64,000 nt of DNA from Nocardia caishijiensis NBRC 108228 (lineage in GTDB: Bacteria > Actinomycetota > Actinomycetes > Mycobacteriales > Mycobacteriaceae). This document shows positions 51,519 through 60,322 of this stretch, in pieces. The position numbers and the translations under genes were made by a program. The DNA is taken from contig NZ_BDBE01000027.1 in NCBI RefSeq assembly GCF_001612825.1, positions 1 through 64,000 of the forward strand, read 5' to 3'. The notes below the pieces were generated by a model. It was not told where the DNA came from and did no database searches. It saw only the letters and a list, made by a program, of their open reading frames with translations. Each line of letters begins with the position of its first letter. Within the stretch, counting starts at the first letter, position 1.

Positions 51519-52322
51519 ATGGAGACAGCAGGCAAGGTCGCGATCGTCACCGGCGCGGGCGCGGGAATCGGTGCCGCGCTCGCCACCCGACTCGTCGCCG
51601 GTGGCGCACGGGTCGTCGTCGCGGATCTCGACGGGGACAGTGCGGCGAAAGTGGCCGCCGAACTCGGCGACAGCGCGACGGCGGTCGGTGGTGACGTGGC
51701 CGACGAACAGGTGGTGGCCGAGTTGATCGCGACCGCCGAACGCGAATTCGGTCCGGTCGACCTGTATTTCGCGAACGCCGGGATCGGCGGCGGGCCCGGC
51801 CTCGACAGCACCGAGGCCCAGTGGGCCGCCGCGATCGACGTGAATGTGATGGCGCACGTGCGGGCCGCGAAGCTGCTCGTGCCCGGCTGGGTCGAACGCG
51901 GCGCGGGGTATTTCGTCTCGACGGCGTCGGCGGCGGGTCTGCTCACCCAGCTGGGTTCGGCGCCGTATTCGGTGACCAAGCACGCCGCCGTCGGGTTCGC
52001 GGAGTGGCTGTCGGTCACCTACGGCGACAAGGGTGTTCGGGTGAGCTGCCTGTGCCCGATGGGCGTGGACACCCGGCTGCTCAGCGGCGACCTCATCCCG
52101 GAGAACCCGGAGGCGGCGGCGTTCGCGATCAAGGCGGTGAAGACCGCGGGCGCGGTGCTCTCGGCCGAGGAGGTCGCCGACACGGTCGTCGAGGCGATGG
52201 CCGCCGAACACTTCCTCATCCTGCCGCACCCCGAGGTGCTGCAGATGTACCGCAACAAGGGCGCCGACTACGACCGATGGATCGCGGGCATGCGCCGCTT
52301 CCAGGAAGCACTGCGCGGGTAG
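51519..52322 (+). CDS. Short-chain dehydrogenase/reductase
   Basis: 267 aa classical SDR. The NAD(P)-binding glycine motif TGAGAGIG is at 11-18, the N-A-G at NAGIGG, and the catalytic Ser/Tyr/Lys are in STASAAGLLTQ and YSVTKHA. Substrate unknown. Convergent with the thioesterase gene. Confidence 0.9.
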   Translation: METAGKVAIVTGAGAGIGAALATRLVAGGARVVVADLDGDSAAKVAAELGDSATAVGGDVADEQVVAELIATAEREFGPVDLYFANAGIGGGPGLDSTEAQWAAAIDVNVMAHVRAAKLLVPGWVERGAGYFVSTASAAGLLTQLGSAPYSVTKHAAVGFAEWLSVTYGDKGVRVSCLCPMGVDTRLLSGDLIPENPEAAAFAIKAVKTAGAVLSAEEVADTVVEAMAAEHFLILPHPEVLQMYRNKGADYDRWIAGMRRFQEALRG

Positions 52323-52333
52323 AGTTTTCGCGC

Positions 52334-52750
52334 CTACTCGGTGACCAGTTCCGCCGCGGCCGCGCGAACCACGTCGGGGATCGGGACCGGTTCGCGCGTC
52401 TCGGTGTCCACATACACGTGCACGAAATCGCCGGTGGCCGCCAGCTCGAGACCGCCGTCGGTCTCCCGGAAGATCGCCAGGTCGTAGGTGATGCTCGAGG
52501 TGCCGAGCCGGGAGATGCGCAGCCCCACCCGCAGCTGATCGGGAAAGCTGACCGAACCGTGGAACCGGCACGAGGTCTGGGCGACCACACCGAGCGCGGG
52601 CAACGCGGTGATGTCGGTACCGGTGGCCCGCATGAGCCAGGCATTGACCGCGGTGTCGAAGTAGGAGTAGTAGGTCACGTTGTTGACGTGACCGTACTGG
52701 TCGTTGTCGGCCCAGCGGGTCGGCATCGGCCACAGCACGGGGTAATCCAT
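52334..52750 (-). CDS. Acyl-CoA thioesterase, 4HBT hot-dog fold
   Basis: 138 aa single hot-dog domain. The catalytic motif reads WADNDQYGHVNN with Asp17 in the expected place. Probably hydrolyses acyl-CoA; 4-hydroxybenzoyl-CoA-type chemistry is only the family name. Separated from the AraC gene by 20 bp on the same strand, so possibly co-transcribed. Confidence 0.9.
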   Translation of the reverse strand: MDYPVLWPMPTRWADNDQYGHVNNVTYYSYFDTAVNAWLMRATGTDITALPALGVVAQTSCRFHGSVSFPDQLRVGLRISRLGTSSITYDLAIFRETDGGLELAATGDFVHVYVDTETREPVPIPDVVRAAAAELVTE

Positions 52751-52770
52751 GCCGTCATGATGCCACCGGC

Positions 52771-53730
52771 TCAGGCCGACGACGACAAGGCCGCTCCCCT
52801 ACCCTGCCGGTGATCGCGTGGACTCAGCCCGAAGTGCCGTTTGAACGCGGTACTCAGGGCGAACGCGCTGCCGTAGCCGACCTGACGGGCGATGGCTTCC
52901 ACGGTGGAATCGGTCTCGGCGAGCAGGTCGGCGGCCAGCGACAACCGCCATTCGGTCAGGAACGTCATCGGCGGCTCACCGACCAGCTCGGTGAACCGAC
53001 GTGCCAGCGCGGCCCGTGACATGCCGACCGCGTCGGCCAGCGCGACCACGGTCCAGGGATGCGCCGGATTGTGCTGCAACAACCGCAGCGCCTTACCGAC
53101 CAGCGGGTCGCTGTAGGCGTGGTACCAGGCGGGGGCGTCGTCGCGGTCGAACCAGGCGCGCAGGGCGGCGATGAGCAGCAGGTCGAGCAGGCGGTCGAGA
53201 ACGGCGCTCTGGGCGGGACGGTCTCTGGTGGCCTCGTCGACGAGCAGGTCGAGCAGCCGCGAATCGAGATCGCCGCGCGGCAACACCGCGACCTGCGGGA
53301 GGGCACGCAGCAGCCGGGTGCTCACCGCGCCCGCGGATTCGTAGGTGCCGGTGACCATCAAGGCCTCCCCGCTGGGGTCGGTGCCCCACTGGCGAACGCC
53401 GAGCGTCAATGTCTCACAGAGGATCTCGCCGTCCGGCTTCGTGGTCACCTGCCCCGGCTGGACGATGATCTGCGGCTCGGTCGCCGGATCATCGGACACC
53501 GTATACGGTTGCGGCCCACGGAAAATCACCACATCACCGGCGCCGACCTGCCGCGGCGGACCGGATTCGGTACTCACCCAGCCGTGTCCGCGAATCATGG
53601 CGAGCACCGTCAACGGCGCCTGATCCTGCACCCGCAGCGACCACGGCGGGTCGAGCAACGAGCACATCAGAAACGCACCGCGTGCACGTGGGCCCTCGAG
53701 CAGACCGGCTAACGCATCCACATCGTTCAC
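52771..53730 (-). CDS. AraC family regulator with cupin-type sensor domain
   Basis: 319 aa. N-terminal cupin-like ligand domain (about 20-140, with GAGDVVIFRGPQPY) and a C-terminal double helix-turn-helix (about 225-310, ending SAFALSTAFKRHFGLSPRDHR). GTG start at 53730; a second GTG at 53721 is possible. Divergent from the NmrA-like gene, the usual pairing for a regulator of an oxidoreductase. Confidence 0.88.
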   Translation of the reverse strand: MNDVDALAGLLEGPRARGAFLMCSLLDPPWSLRVQDQAPLTVLAMIRGHGWVSTESGPPRQVGAGDVVIFRGPQPYTVSDDPATEPQIIVQPGQVTTKPDGEILCETLTLGVRQWGTDPSGEALMVTGTYESAGAVSTRLLRALPQVAVLPRGDLDSRLLDLLVDEATRDRPAQSAVLDRLLDLLLIAALRAWFDRDDAPAWYHAYSDPLVGKALRLLQHNPAHPWTVVALADAVGMSRAALARRFTELVGEPPMTFLTEWRLSLAADLLAETDSTVEAIARQVGYGSAFALSTAFKRHFGLSPRDHRQGRGAALSSSA

Positions 53731-53798
53731 AGTAGACGACAGCGCATGTCGGCGAGCGTTCCGACGATGGTGGCTCCGGGCTGCGGACGGTGTACTTA

Positions 53799-53808
53799 TG
53801 TCATGACA
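53799..53808 (+). promoter_or_regulatory. Palindrome over the NmrA-like gene start
   Basis: TGTCATGACA is a perfect 10-bp palindrome containing the ATG at 53803. A TACTTAT -10-like element at 53793-53799 sits directly before it, so transcription may be leaderless. Confidence 0.45.
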
Positions 53809-54645
53809 AAAACCGCTGCTAACCAGCCCCTTTACCTCGTCACCGGCGCCACCGGCAAGACCGGTAGCCGCGTCGCCGCCCTGCTGGACGCGGCGGGCCA
53901 CGCGGTGCGACGCGGGTCGCGCACCGCCGAGATCCCGTTCGACTGGACCGACCGCGACACCTGGGGCCCCGCCCTGGCCGGGGTCGACGCGATCTACCTC
54001 GCCTTCCAGCCCGACCTCGCCGTCCCCGGCGCACCGGACACCATTCGCGCCTTCGCCGCCGCCGCCCGCGCGGGCGGGGTCGGTTCGGTGGTGTTGCTGT
54101 CCGGTCGAGGCGAGCCGGAAGCACTGGAATGCGAAGCGGCGGTGCGTGAGTCCGGCCTGGCCTGGACCGTGGTGCGCTGCAGCTTCTTCGCCCAGAACTT
54201 CAGCGAGAGCGCGTTCGTCGGCGACGTGCTCGCCGGAGTGGTGGCTTTGCCCAACGGCGATGTGCCCGAACCGTTCGTGCACGCCGACGACATCGCCGAG
54301 GTCGCCGTCGCCGCGCTCACCGACGCCAGCCACGCGGGCGAGGTCTACGAACTCACCGGTCCCCGCGCGCTCACCTTCGCCGAAGGGGTCGCCGAGGTGG
54401 CCGAGGCCACCGGCCGTGAGATCGCCTTCGTCCCGCTCACCAGGCCCGAATTCGTCACCGCCCTGGGCGAACTCGGCCTCCCCGGACCCGAGATCGCCCT
54501 GCTCGACTACCTGTTCGGCACCGTCCTCGACGGCCGTAACTCCGCCCCCGCCGACGGTGTCCAGCGCGCCCTCGGCCGCGCACCCCGCGACTTCACCCAG
54601 TACGCCAAGGAGGCCGCCGCCACCGGAGTATGGACCCCGCAGTAG
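53803..54645 (+). CDS. NmrA/NAD(P)-binding atypical SDR
   Basis: 280 aa. N-terminal glycine motif GATGKTGSRVA (15-25), then VDAIYLAFQ and the Rossmann pattern of the NmrA/isoflavone-reductase group. The C-terminus lacks a classical YxxxK pair. These proteins often sense NAD(P)H or act as quinone reductases; the reaction is unknown. Divergent from the AraC regulator, sharing a 70-bp control region. Confidence 0.85.
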   Translation: MTKTAANQPLYLVTGATGKTGSRVAALLDAAGHAVRRGSRTAEIPFDWTDRDTWGPALAGVDAIYLAFQPDLAVPGAPDTIRAFAAAARAGGVGSVVLLSGRGEPEALECEAAVRESGLAWTVVRCSFFAQNFSESAFVGDVLAGVVALPNGDVPEPFVHADDIAEVAVAALTDASHAGEVYELTGPRALTFAEGVAEVAEATGREIAFVPLTRPEFVTALGELGLPGPEIALLDYLFGTVLDGRNSAPADGVQRALGRAPRDFTQYAKEAAATGVWTPQ

Positions 54646-54658
54646 GCCCTCGACGATG

Positions 54659-54708
54659 GATCACCACGCTCTGCTGGCGCGACATGCCGCCACCAGAGCG
54701 TGGTGATC
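54659..54708. repeat. Perfect inverted repeat between the NmrA-like and MFS genes
   Basis: GATCACCACGCTCTG (54659-54673) and CAGAGCGTGGTGATC (54694-54708) are perfect 15-bp arms around a 20-bp centre, which adds five more pairs with one mismatch. It starts 13 bp past the NmrA-like stop. It could be a terminator, though it lacks a T tract. Its right arm recurs at 45207. Confidence 0.75.
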
Positions 54709-54732
54709 TTGAATGCGGGAGGTGCCCGAGCA

Positions 54733-55992
54733 ATGGCCGGTAGCGTCGATGAGGTGACGCCAGCGATTGATCGTCGGCTGCGGTCGGCCAGGGGGGCGGT
54801 GTTCGGCGCGTTCACGCTGAACGGGGTGCTGCTCGCGATGTGGGTGGTGCATATTCCGGCGATCACCGATCGGACGGGGGTGTCGGCCTCGACGCTCGGG
54901 ATCCTCGTGTTGCTGCTGGCCGCGACGGCGCTGGTGGGGATGCGGCTGGCCGGTCCCGCCGCCGACCGGTTGGGTAGCCGGACGCTGGTGGCGCTGGCCG
55001 CGTCGGCGATCTCGGTGACGATCCTCGGGCCCGGACTGGCGACCGGACCGGTGAGCCTGGGAATAGCGCTGGCCTGCTTCGGTTTCGGCAACGGCGCACT
55101 CGACGTCTCGATGAATGCCCAGGCGGTGCTCGTCGAACGCGCCTACGGGCGCCCGATCATGTCGGCCTTCCACGCCATGTTCTCGGCGGGCGGTTTCGGC
55201 GGCTCGCTGATCGGCGCCGCGACCCAGCGTGCGGGCATCGCACCCGAGGTGACACTCGCGGCCGCGAGCCTTCTCGGGCTGGCGGTCACCGCGACCCTGG
55301 TCCCCCGCCTCGTCGCACAACACCGCGAACCCCCTTCCCACCCGGAGCACTACGGCCCGCCGAGTACCGATACCGACACTCCCACAACCGAACTGGACCC
55401 CGGCCGGAAGGGGCCGCGCCGCGATGACGAGGCGAGCAGCCGACCTGTCCACCGAAACCGGAAAGTACTGTGGCTCGGTCTGATCGCCTTCGTACTCCTG
55501 CTGGCCGAAGGTGTTGCCGCGGATTGGAGCGCGTTGCAGGTTCGCGAGCACCTCGAGGTGTCCGAGGGCGAGGCGGCGCTGGCGTTCGGCGCGTTCTCCG
55601 CGACCATGACCATCGGCCGGTTCCTCGCCGACCGGGTGAGCGCGGCGATCGGCCCGGCGGCGCTGCTGCGCTACGGAAGTCTGTTGTGCGCGGCCGGTTT
55701 CGGGATCGTCATCGTCTCGCCCTGGCTGCCGCTCTCCCTCGTCGGTTGGGCACTGTGCGGGATCGGGCTCGCGGGCGGAGTGCCCCAGATATTCACGGCG
55801 GCAGGCAATCTGGGTGGCCCGAAGGCGGCCACCGAGATGTCGCGCGTCTTCACCATCGGCTATCTCGGCTTGCTCGCGGGCCCGGCGATGATCGGCTGGC
55901 TCACCGCGATCGTGCCGCTCACCGCCGCGCTGATCGTCCCCCTCGTCCTCACGCTCGCCTGCGCGGCGGCCGCCTCTGTCGTGCACCGGTGA
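54733..55992 (+). CDS. MFS transporter, 12-helix
   Basis: 419 aa. Twelve hydrophobic segments in two halves with a long Pro/Ser/Thr-rich cytoplasmic loop in the middle (about 195-245). The opening ARGAVFGAFTLNGVLLAMWVVHIP and GNGALDVSMNAQAV resemble the sugar- or drug-type YbjJ-like subgroup. Substrate unknown. ATG at 54733 chosen; a GTG at 54700 lies inside the inverted repeat. Confidence 0.82.
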   Translation: MAGSVDEVTPAIDRRLRSARGAVFGAFTLNGVLLAMWVVHIPAITDRTGVSASTLGILVLLLAATALVGMRLAGPAADRLGSRTLVALAASAISVTILGPGLATGPVSLGIALACFGFGNGALDVSMNAQAVLVERAYGRPIMSAFHAMFSAGGFGGSLIGAATQRAGIAPEVTLAAASLLGLAVTATLVPRLVAQHREPPSHPEHYGPPSTDTDTPTTELDPGRKGPRRDDEASSRPVHRNRKVLWLGLIAFVLLLAEGVAADWSALQVREHLEVSEGEAALAFGAFSATMTIGRFLADRVSAAIGPAALLRYGSLLCAAGFGIVIVSPWLPLSLVGWALCGIGLAGGVPQIFTAAGNLGGPKAATEMSRVFTIGYLGLLAGPAMIGWLTAIVPLTAALIVPLVLTLACAAAASVVHR

Positions 55993-56018
55993 CCACCGCT
56001 CGGTCGTAGCGGCCAGTC

Positions 56019-57146
56019 CTACAGATACATGCCGACCTCGGTCGAGTGCTCGACGGTCGAGCGGATCTGGATACCGCCGTCACGGTGGGCGACCAGTTCG
56101 GCCAGGGTGGCGCCGTCGGGGAACGGCGTCGAGGCGTGGTCCTGGCGGGCCAGCCACCGCGCCGCCTCCTGCGGTGAGAGCCTGCCCACCTCGAGCTGCG
56201 CCAGACAGCGCCCGGGCCGCACGACGGCGGGGTGCAATCGTGAGAGGTCCTCGTTGGTCGTGATCGCGAAGAGCACCTTGCGGCCGGAGCCGAGCATGCC
56301 GTCGGTGAGGTTGAGCAGACGGGAAAGCTTCTGTCCCGCCGCCTCTTTGGCCTCACCGCGAATCAGTTCGTCGCAGTCCTCCAGCACCAGCAACCGCCAC
56401 CGACCGTCCTCGTCGTCACCGTCGGCCCCCGCGGCCACCTCCATCAGATAGCCGGGATTGCTGAACAATTCCTCGGGGTCGACCACACAGTCGACCTGGC
56501 ACCACGGCGCCCACGCCCGCGCGAGCGCCCGCAACGCGGTGGTCTTGCCGGTGCCCGGCTCACCGTGCAGCAGCACCAGCCTGCCTCGGACATCGTCGGC
56601 GCCGAGGCTCATCAGTCGGTCGAACGCCGCCGACACCGGCGCGGCGTAGTTGCCGCGAATATCCGGCCAGGTGGGCGCGACGATCTGCCTGCGCCTGCGC
56701 GCGGGGCGACGCACATCCATGTGCCAAAACCCCATCTCCACCGTCGACGCGGTCTCGCGCGCCTGCGCGGCGCCCTCGGTGGCGCGGGCGAGCACGTCGA
56801 CGGCAAGTTCGTCGCTGGCGGCGGTCACTTCGACCGTCGCCGAGCCACCCGCCCAGCGCACCGCCCGCAGCGACCACCCGGCCCCGGCGGCCAGCATCGC
56901 ACTGCTGTCGTCGTCGAAGACCGAGCGCAGCATCGTCGACCCCTCGGGGCGCAACGGCGCGTCGGGACGCACCCGGTCGAGATGCGCCTGCCGGGCGAAG
57001 GGCTGGCTACCGTTCAGGAACGGGGCGAGCGCGAGCGCGTCGATGGCGTCGCGGGTGGAATAGGTCGAGTCGATGGCCGCCGACCACGGAAACGGCTCGC
57101 CCGTCTCCCGCGACGGGTCCCGGAGCTGGTCGATAGGTGTGGACAC
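56019..57146 (-). CDS. AAA ATPase with DUF5925 N-terminus
   Basis: 375 aa. N-terminal half resembles DUF5925; the AAA domain carries Walker A GEPGTGKTTALRALA (about 195-209), Walker B LLVLEDCDEL, and the arginine finger in VVRPGR, so ATP hydrolysis looks intact. Function unknown; the CDC48-like AAA core suggests protein remodelling. Divergent from the QacA-type transporter across 119 bp. Confidence 0.8.
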   Translation of the reverse strand: MSTPIDQLRDPSRETGEPFPWSAAIDSTYSTRDAIDALALAPFLNGSQPFARQAHLDRVRPDAPLRPEGSTMLRSVFDDDSSAMLAAGAGWSLRAVRWAGGSATVEVTAASDELAVDVLARATEGAAQARETASTVEMGFWHMDVRRPARRRRQIVAPTWPDIRGNYAAPVSAAFDRLMSLGADDVRGRLVLLHGEPGTGKTTALRALARAWAPWCQVDCVVDPEELFSNPGYLMEVAAGADGDDEDGRWRLLVLEDCDELIRGEAKEAAGQKLSRLLNLTDGMLGSGRKVLFAITTNEDLSRLHPAVVRPGRCLAQLEVGRLSPQEAARWLARQDHASTPFPDGATLAELVAHRDGGIQIRSTVEHSTEVGMYL

Positions 57147-57265
57147 CGCGCCAATGATCGCGGTCGTCGGCCGGGAATGTCCAACGACTTACCGGTTGTG
57201 CGCCGGGTCACCTGCGCCGGAAAATCGCTGGCACGTGGGTTCGAGCCGTCGGTAACGTCGACGGC

Positions 57266-58828
57266 GTGACTTCCACCCAGAGCCCCCGCCCGGTCGACGA
57301 ACCCACTCCGACCGCAGGGGCCAAGGAGTGGATCGGACTGGCGGTCCTGGCCCTGCCCACCCTGCTGATCTCCATGGACATGAGCGTGCTCTACCTGGCG
57401 ATCCCCCACATCAGCGAGGCGTTGCGGCCGAGCAGTTCACAGCTGCTGTGGATCCTCGACATCTACGGCTTCCTGGTCGCGGGGTTCCTCATCACGATGG
57501 GCACCCTCGGCGACCGGATCGGCAGGCGCAGGCTGTTGATGATCGGCGCGCTGGCCTTCGGCGCCGCCTCGGTGATCGCGGCCTACTCGACCAGCGCGAA
57601 CATGCTGATCGGCACGCGCGCGCTGCTCGGCATCGCGGGTGCCACGCTGATGCCGTCCACCCTGGCCCTGATCCGCAACATGTTCCACGACGACCGGCAG
57701 CGCACCGCCGCGATCAGCGTGTGGATGACCAGTTTCATGGTCGGCATGGTGGTCGGCCCGCTGGTCGGCGGGGCCATGCTGGAGAACTTCTGGTGGGGTT
57801 CGGTGTTCCTGGTCGCTGTCCCCGCGATGGTGCTGCTGCTCGCCGCCGGACCGTTCCTGCTGCCCGAGTACAAGGATCCGAACCCGGGCAGGCTCGACAT
57901 TCTCAGTGCCGTGCTGTCGCTGGTGTCGGTGATGGGTGTCATCTACGGCATCAAGGAGCTGGCCAAGGACGGTGTGGCCGTGGAGCCCGTCGCCGTGCTG
58001 GTCGGCGCGCTGGTGCTCGGCACCGTCTTCGTGCTGCGACAGCAACGCCTCACGGACCCGCTGATCGACCTGCGGCTCTTCGGCAATGTCCGGTTCAGCG
58101 GCTCACTGGCGGCGCTGATGGTCGCCATGCTCGCGATGGGTGGATTGTTCCTGCTGCTGGCCCAGTATCTGCAACTGGTGCTCGGGCTTTCGGCGTTCGA
58201 GGCCGGACTGTGGACGGTGCCGCAGGCGCTGGCCATGGTGCTCGCCGCCGGTGCGGTGAGCGCGCTGGCCCCTCGGGTGCGTCCCGCGTACCTGATGACG
58301 GGCGGGCTGGTGGTCGCCATGGCGGGCTACGCGATCTTCACCCAGCTCGCGGGCGGTGACGACCTCGGTTTGATCGTCACCGGCATGGTGGTGTTCGCGC
58401 TCGGCCTGAGCCCGATGTTCGTGCTCGGCCTCGACCTGATCGTCGGCGCGGTCGACCCGGCACGCGCCGGTGCGGCGTCCGCGATCTCGGAGACGGGACA
58501 GGAACTGTCGACCGCGCTCGGGGTCGCGGTGATCGGCAGCATCGGTACCGCGGTCTATCGCGGGCAGATGGCCGGGGAGCTGCCGAGCGGACTGCCCACC
58601 GAGCTCGCGCACACCGCCGAGGACACCCTCGCGGGCGCGCTGCACGTCGCCTCGATGCTGCCCCAGGCCGTCGGCGCCGAACTCACCACGACGGCGCGAC
58701 AGGCCTACACCCAGGCGCTGCAAGTCAATTCGATCGTCGGGATCGGACTCACCGCGATCGCGGCCGGACTCGTCGTCGCCTTGCTGCGCCATATCCCGGC
58801 ACCGAACGAGCACGATGAGAAGGAATGA
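57266..58828 (+). CDS. MFS multidrug transporter, DHA2 (QacA/SmvA) type
   Basis: 520 aa with about fourteen hydrophobic segments, the DHA2 count. Helix 1 LISMDMSVLYLAIPHI carries the acidic residue used for cationic drugs in QacA, and loop 2-3 has the MFS motif GDRIGRRRLL. Expected to export quaternary ammonium compounds or dyes using the proton gradient; actual substrates are not predictable. Confidence 0.88.
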   Translation: MTSTQSPRPVDEPTPTAGAKEWIGLAVLALPTLLISMDMSVLYLAIPHISEALRPSSSQLLWILDIYGFLVAGFLITMGTLGDRIGRRRLLMIGALAFGAASVIAAYSTSANMLIGTRALLGIAGATLMPSTLALIRNMFHDDRQRTAAISVWMTSFMVGMVVGPLVGGAMLENFWWGSVFLVAVPAMVLLLAAGPFLLPEYKDPNPGRLDILSAVLSLVSVMGVIYGIKELAKDGVAVEPVAVLVGALVLGTVFVLRQQRLTDPLIDLRLFGNVRFSGSLAALMVAMLAMGGLFLLLAQYLQLVLGLSAFEAGLWTVPQALAMVLAAGAVSALAPRVRPAYLMTGGLVVAMAGYAIFTQLAGGDDLGLIVTGMVVFALGLSPMFVLGLDLIVGAVDPARAGAASAISETGQELSTALGVAVIGSIGTAVYRGQMAGELPSGLPTELAHTAEDTLAGALHVASMLPQAVGAELTTTARQAYTQALQVNSIVGIGLTAIAAGLVVALLRHIPAPNEHDEKE

Positions 58829-58833
58829 GCCGG

Positions 58834-58868
58834 GGTCCCGCCGGGAGCACGCGGCTCCCCGCGGGACC
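58834..58868. terminator. Bidirectional terminator between MFS and porin genes
   Basis: Arms 58834-58848 and 58854-58868 pair at 14 of 15 positions (GC-rich, 5-nt loop). It lies six bases past the MFS stop and six bases before the porin stop from the other side, so it can serve both. Confidence 0.8.
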
Positions 58869-58874
58869 GAGGCA

Positions 58875-59540
58875 TCAGCCGAGGCTGAAGGGCTGGCCCC
58901 ACAGACGCAGCTCGGAACGACCGAACTGGGTGGTCACCTCGACGGAGACGAAGGCACGCGCCTGGGCGTAGCCCGCACAGCCCGACAGGCCGAGGGTCGA
59001 GTCGGCCCAGGTGACCGACCCTTCCTGACCGAAGAACTTGATGGCGGGCACGTAGCTCTCCTCGCCGTAGGCATCGGGGCCTTCGACCTGGAGCAACCAG
59101 AAGGTGGACGCCTGGCCGGGGCCGAGGGTGAGGTTGCCACCGGAGGTCACACCGCCGCTGGCGTTGCCGGAGTTGTTCACCGAACCGTTCGCGCCACCGG
59201 TGGCGTTGCCGCCGGAGATGTCGACCTGGCAGCCGACGACGTATCCGGGGGAGATCTTGACACCCTTGTGCTCGGCGTGGACCTTCACCTCGGCGCGGCC
59301 GGAGGCCCAGACGTTGCGGTGCAAGGGAGTAGAGCCCATCGAGGGGCTGATGTTGACCGACTCGCCGACCAGGCGGATGGTCACCGCGGTGCCGTCGGGC
59401 AAGGTCTGGTTGATCTCACCGCCCGGCAGCGGGATGAAGGTGTCGGCGTTGGCGGCGCCGGTGGAGAACAGGCCGAGCGCGAGGGTCGCGGCCGCGGCGG
59501 CACCGGCCAGACGGGCGGTCGCCTTCGTGAAGATGGTCAT
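58875..59540 (-). CDS. MspA family porin (downstream copy)
   Basis: 221 aa; signal peptide 1-32 (ending ANA before DTF). Mature part starts DTFIPLPGGEI, followed by the MspA core with two cysteines (VVGCQV and SGCAGYAQ) and an Asn/Gly-rich strand region. MspA-type octamers form water-filled pores through the mycolate outer membrane. ATG at 59540 has AGGA about 8-12 nt upstream; frame upstream lacks a signal. Second gene of a minus-strand pair, 34 bp after the first. Confidence 0.9.
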   Translation of the reverse strand: MTIFTKATARLAGAAAAATLALGLFSTGAANADTFIPLPGGEINQTLPDGTAVTIRLVGESVNISPSMGSTPLHRNVWASGRAEVKVHAEHKGVKISPGYVVGCQVDISGGNATGGANGSVNNSGNASGGVTSGGNLTLGPGQASTFWLLQVEGPDAYGEESYVPAIKFFGQEGSVTWADSTLGLSGCAGYAQARAFVSVEVTTQFGRSELRLWGQPFSLG

Positions 59541-59574
59541 GGAGTTGTTCCTATTCGTGGAGAAGGGCGACAGG

Positions 59575-60213
59575 TCAGCCGATGCTGAACGGAGCACCGT
59601 AGAGGGAGGTCTTGGAGTAGTTGTCGCCGATGATCTCCACGACGGTGTAGGCGCGGGCCTGGGCGTACCCGGCGCAGCCCTGGATCTGCAGCTCCACGTC
59701 CTTGTAGCTGATGTGGTAGTTGCCCTTCTCGACGATGTCGAAGCCCTCGATGCCGATGAACTTCACCTCGCCGGGGCCGAGCTTCACGCCGATGGAGGCA
59801 CCCGCGTTGACGCCGCTGGTGTTGATGCCACCCGAGACGCCCGCCGAGATCGCGTCGTCGGCGATGCTCACCTGGCAGCCGACGATGTAGCCGGTGCTCA
59901 CGCGCGAGGAGCCGTGGGTCGAGGAGTTGTTGGTGCCGGGCGCGCCGTTGCCGCCGACGAACGGGCGAGGCTCGCCCTTCGGGGTCTCGGCCACATCGGC
60001 CAGCACGGTTCCGCTCACCCACGCCACGCGGCCCGCGCCGTTCGCGGCCATGGACGGCGAGATCAGGGCGCTCTCGGCCACCCGCTTGATCACCACACCG
60101 GGACCGGCCTTCTCACCGTCGGGCAGCGGAACGAAGGTGTCCGCGGTCGCCGTTCCGCCGGCAACGGCCAGCGCGGCCGTGGCCAGCGCGGTGGCCGTAA
60201 GCATTTTTCGCAT
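59575..60213 (-). CDS. MspA family porin (upstream copy)
   Basis: 212 aa; signal peptide 1-24 (RKMLTATALATAALAVAGG then TATA before DTF). Mature domain DTFVPLPDGEK with the same cysteine pair (VGCQV and QGCAGYAQ) and GAPFSIG C-terminus as its neighbour, but more diverged in the middle. I use ATG 60213, with GAGGA nine bases upstream; ATG 60228 would add five residues. Its promoter region faces two iron boxes, so both porins are probably iron-controlled. Confidence 0.9.
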   Translation of the reverse strand: MRKMLTATALATAALAVAGGTATADTFVPLPDGEKAGPGVVIKRVAESALISPSMAANGAGRVAWVSGTVLADVAETPKGEPRPFVGGNGAPGTNNSSTHGSSRVSTGYIVGCQVSIADDAISAGVSGGINTSGVNAGASIGVKLGPGEVKFIGIEGFDIVEKGNYHISYKDVELQIQGCAGYAQARAYTVVEIIGDNYSKTSLYGAPFSIG

Positions 60214-60276
60214 CGTGGATGTCCTCATCAACTGTTGTGACCGACTCGCATCGATCTTGAACAGCTCGGACTGTAG

Positions 60277-60295
60277 ACAGGTTAGGCTCACCTAT
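60277..60295. promoter_or_regulatory. IdeR/DtxR-type iron box 1
   Basis: ACAGGTTAGGCTCACCTAT matches 15 of 19 positions of the IdeR consensus TTAGGTTAGGCTAACCTAA. It lies 64 bp before the porin start (minus strand) and 95 bp before the permease start (plus strand). Confidence 0.85.
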
Positions 60296-60322
60296 CAAGC
60301 CCTTGCCCTAGCTAACTTTGAA

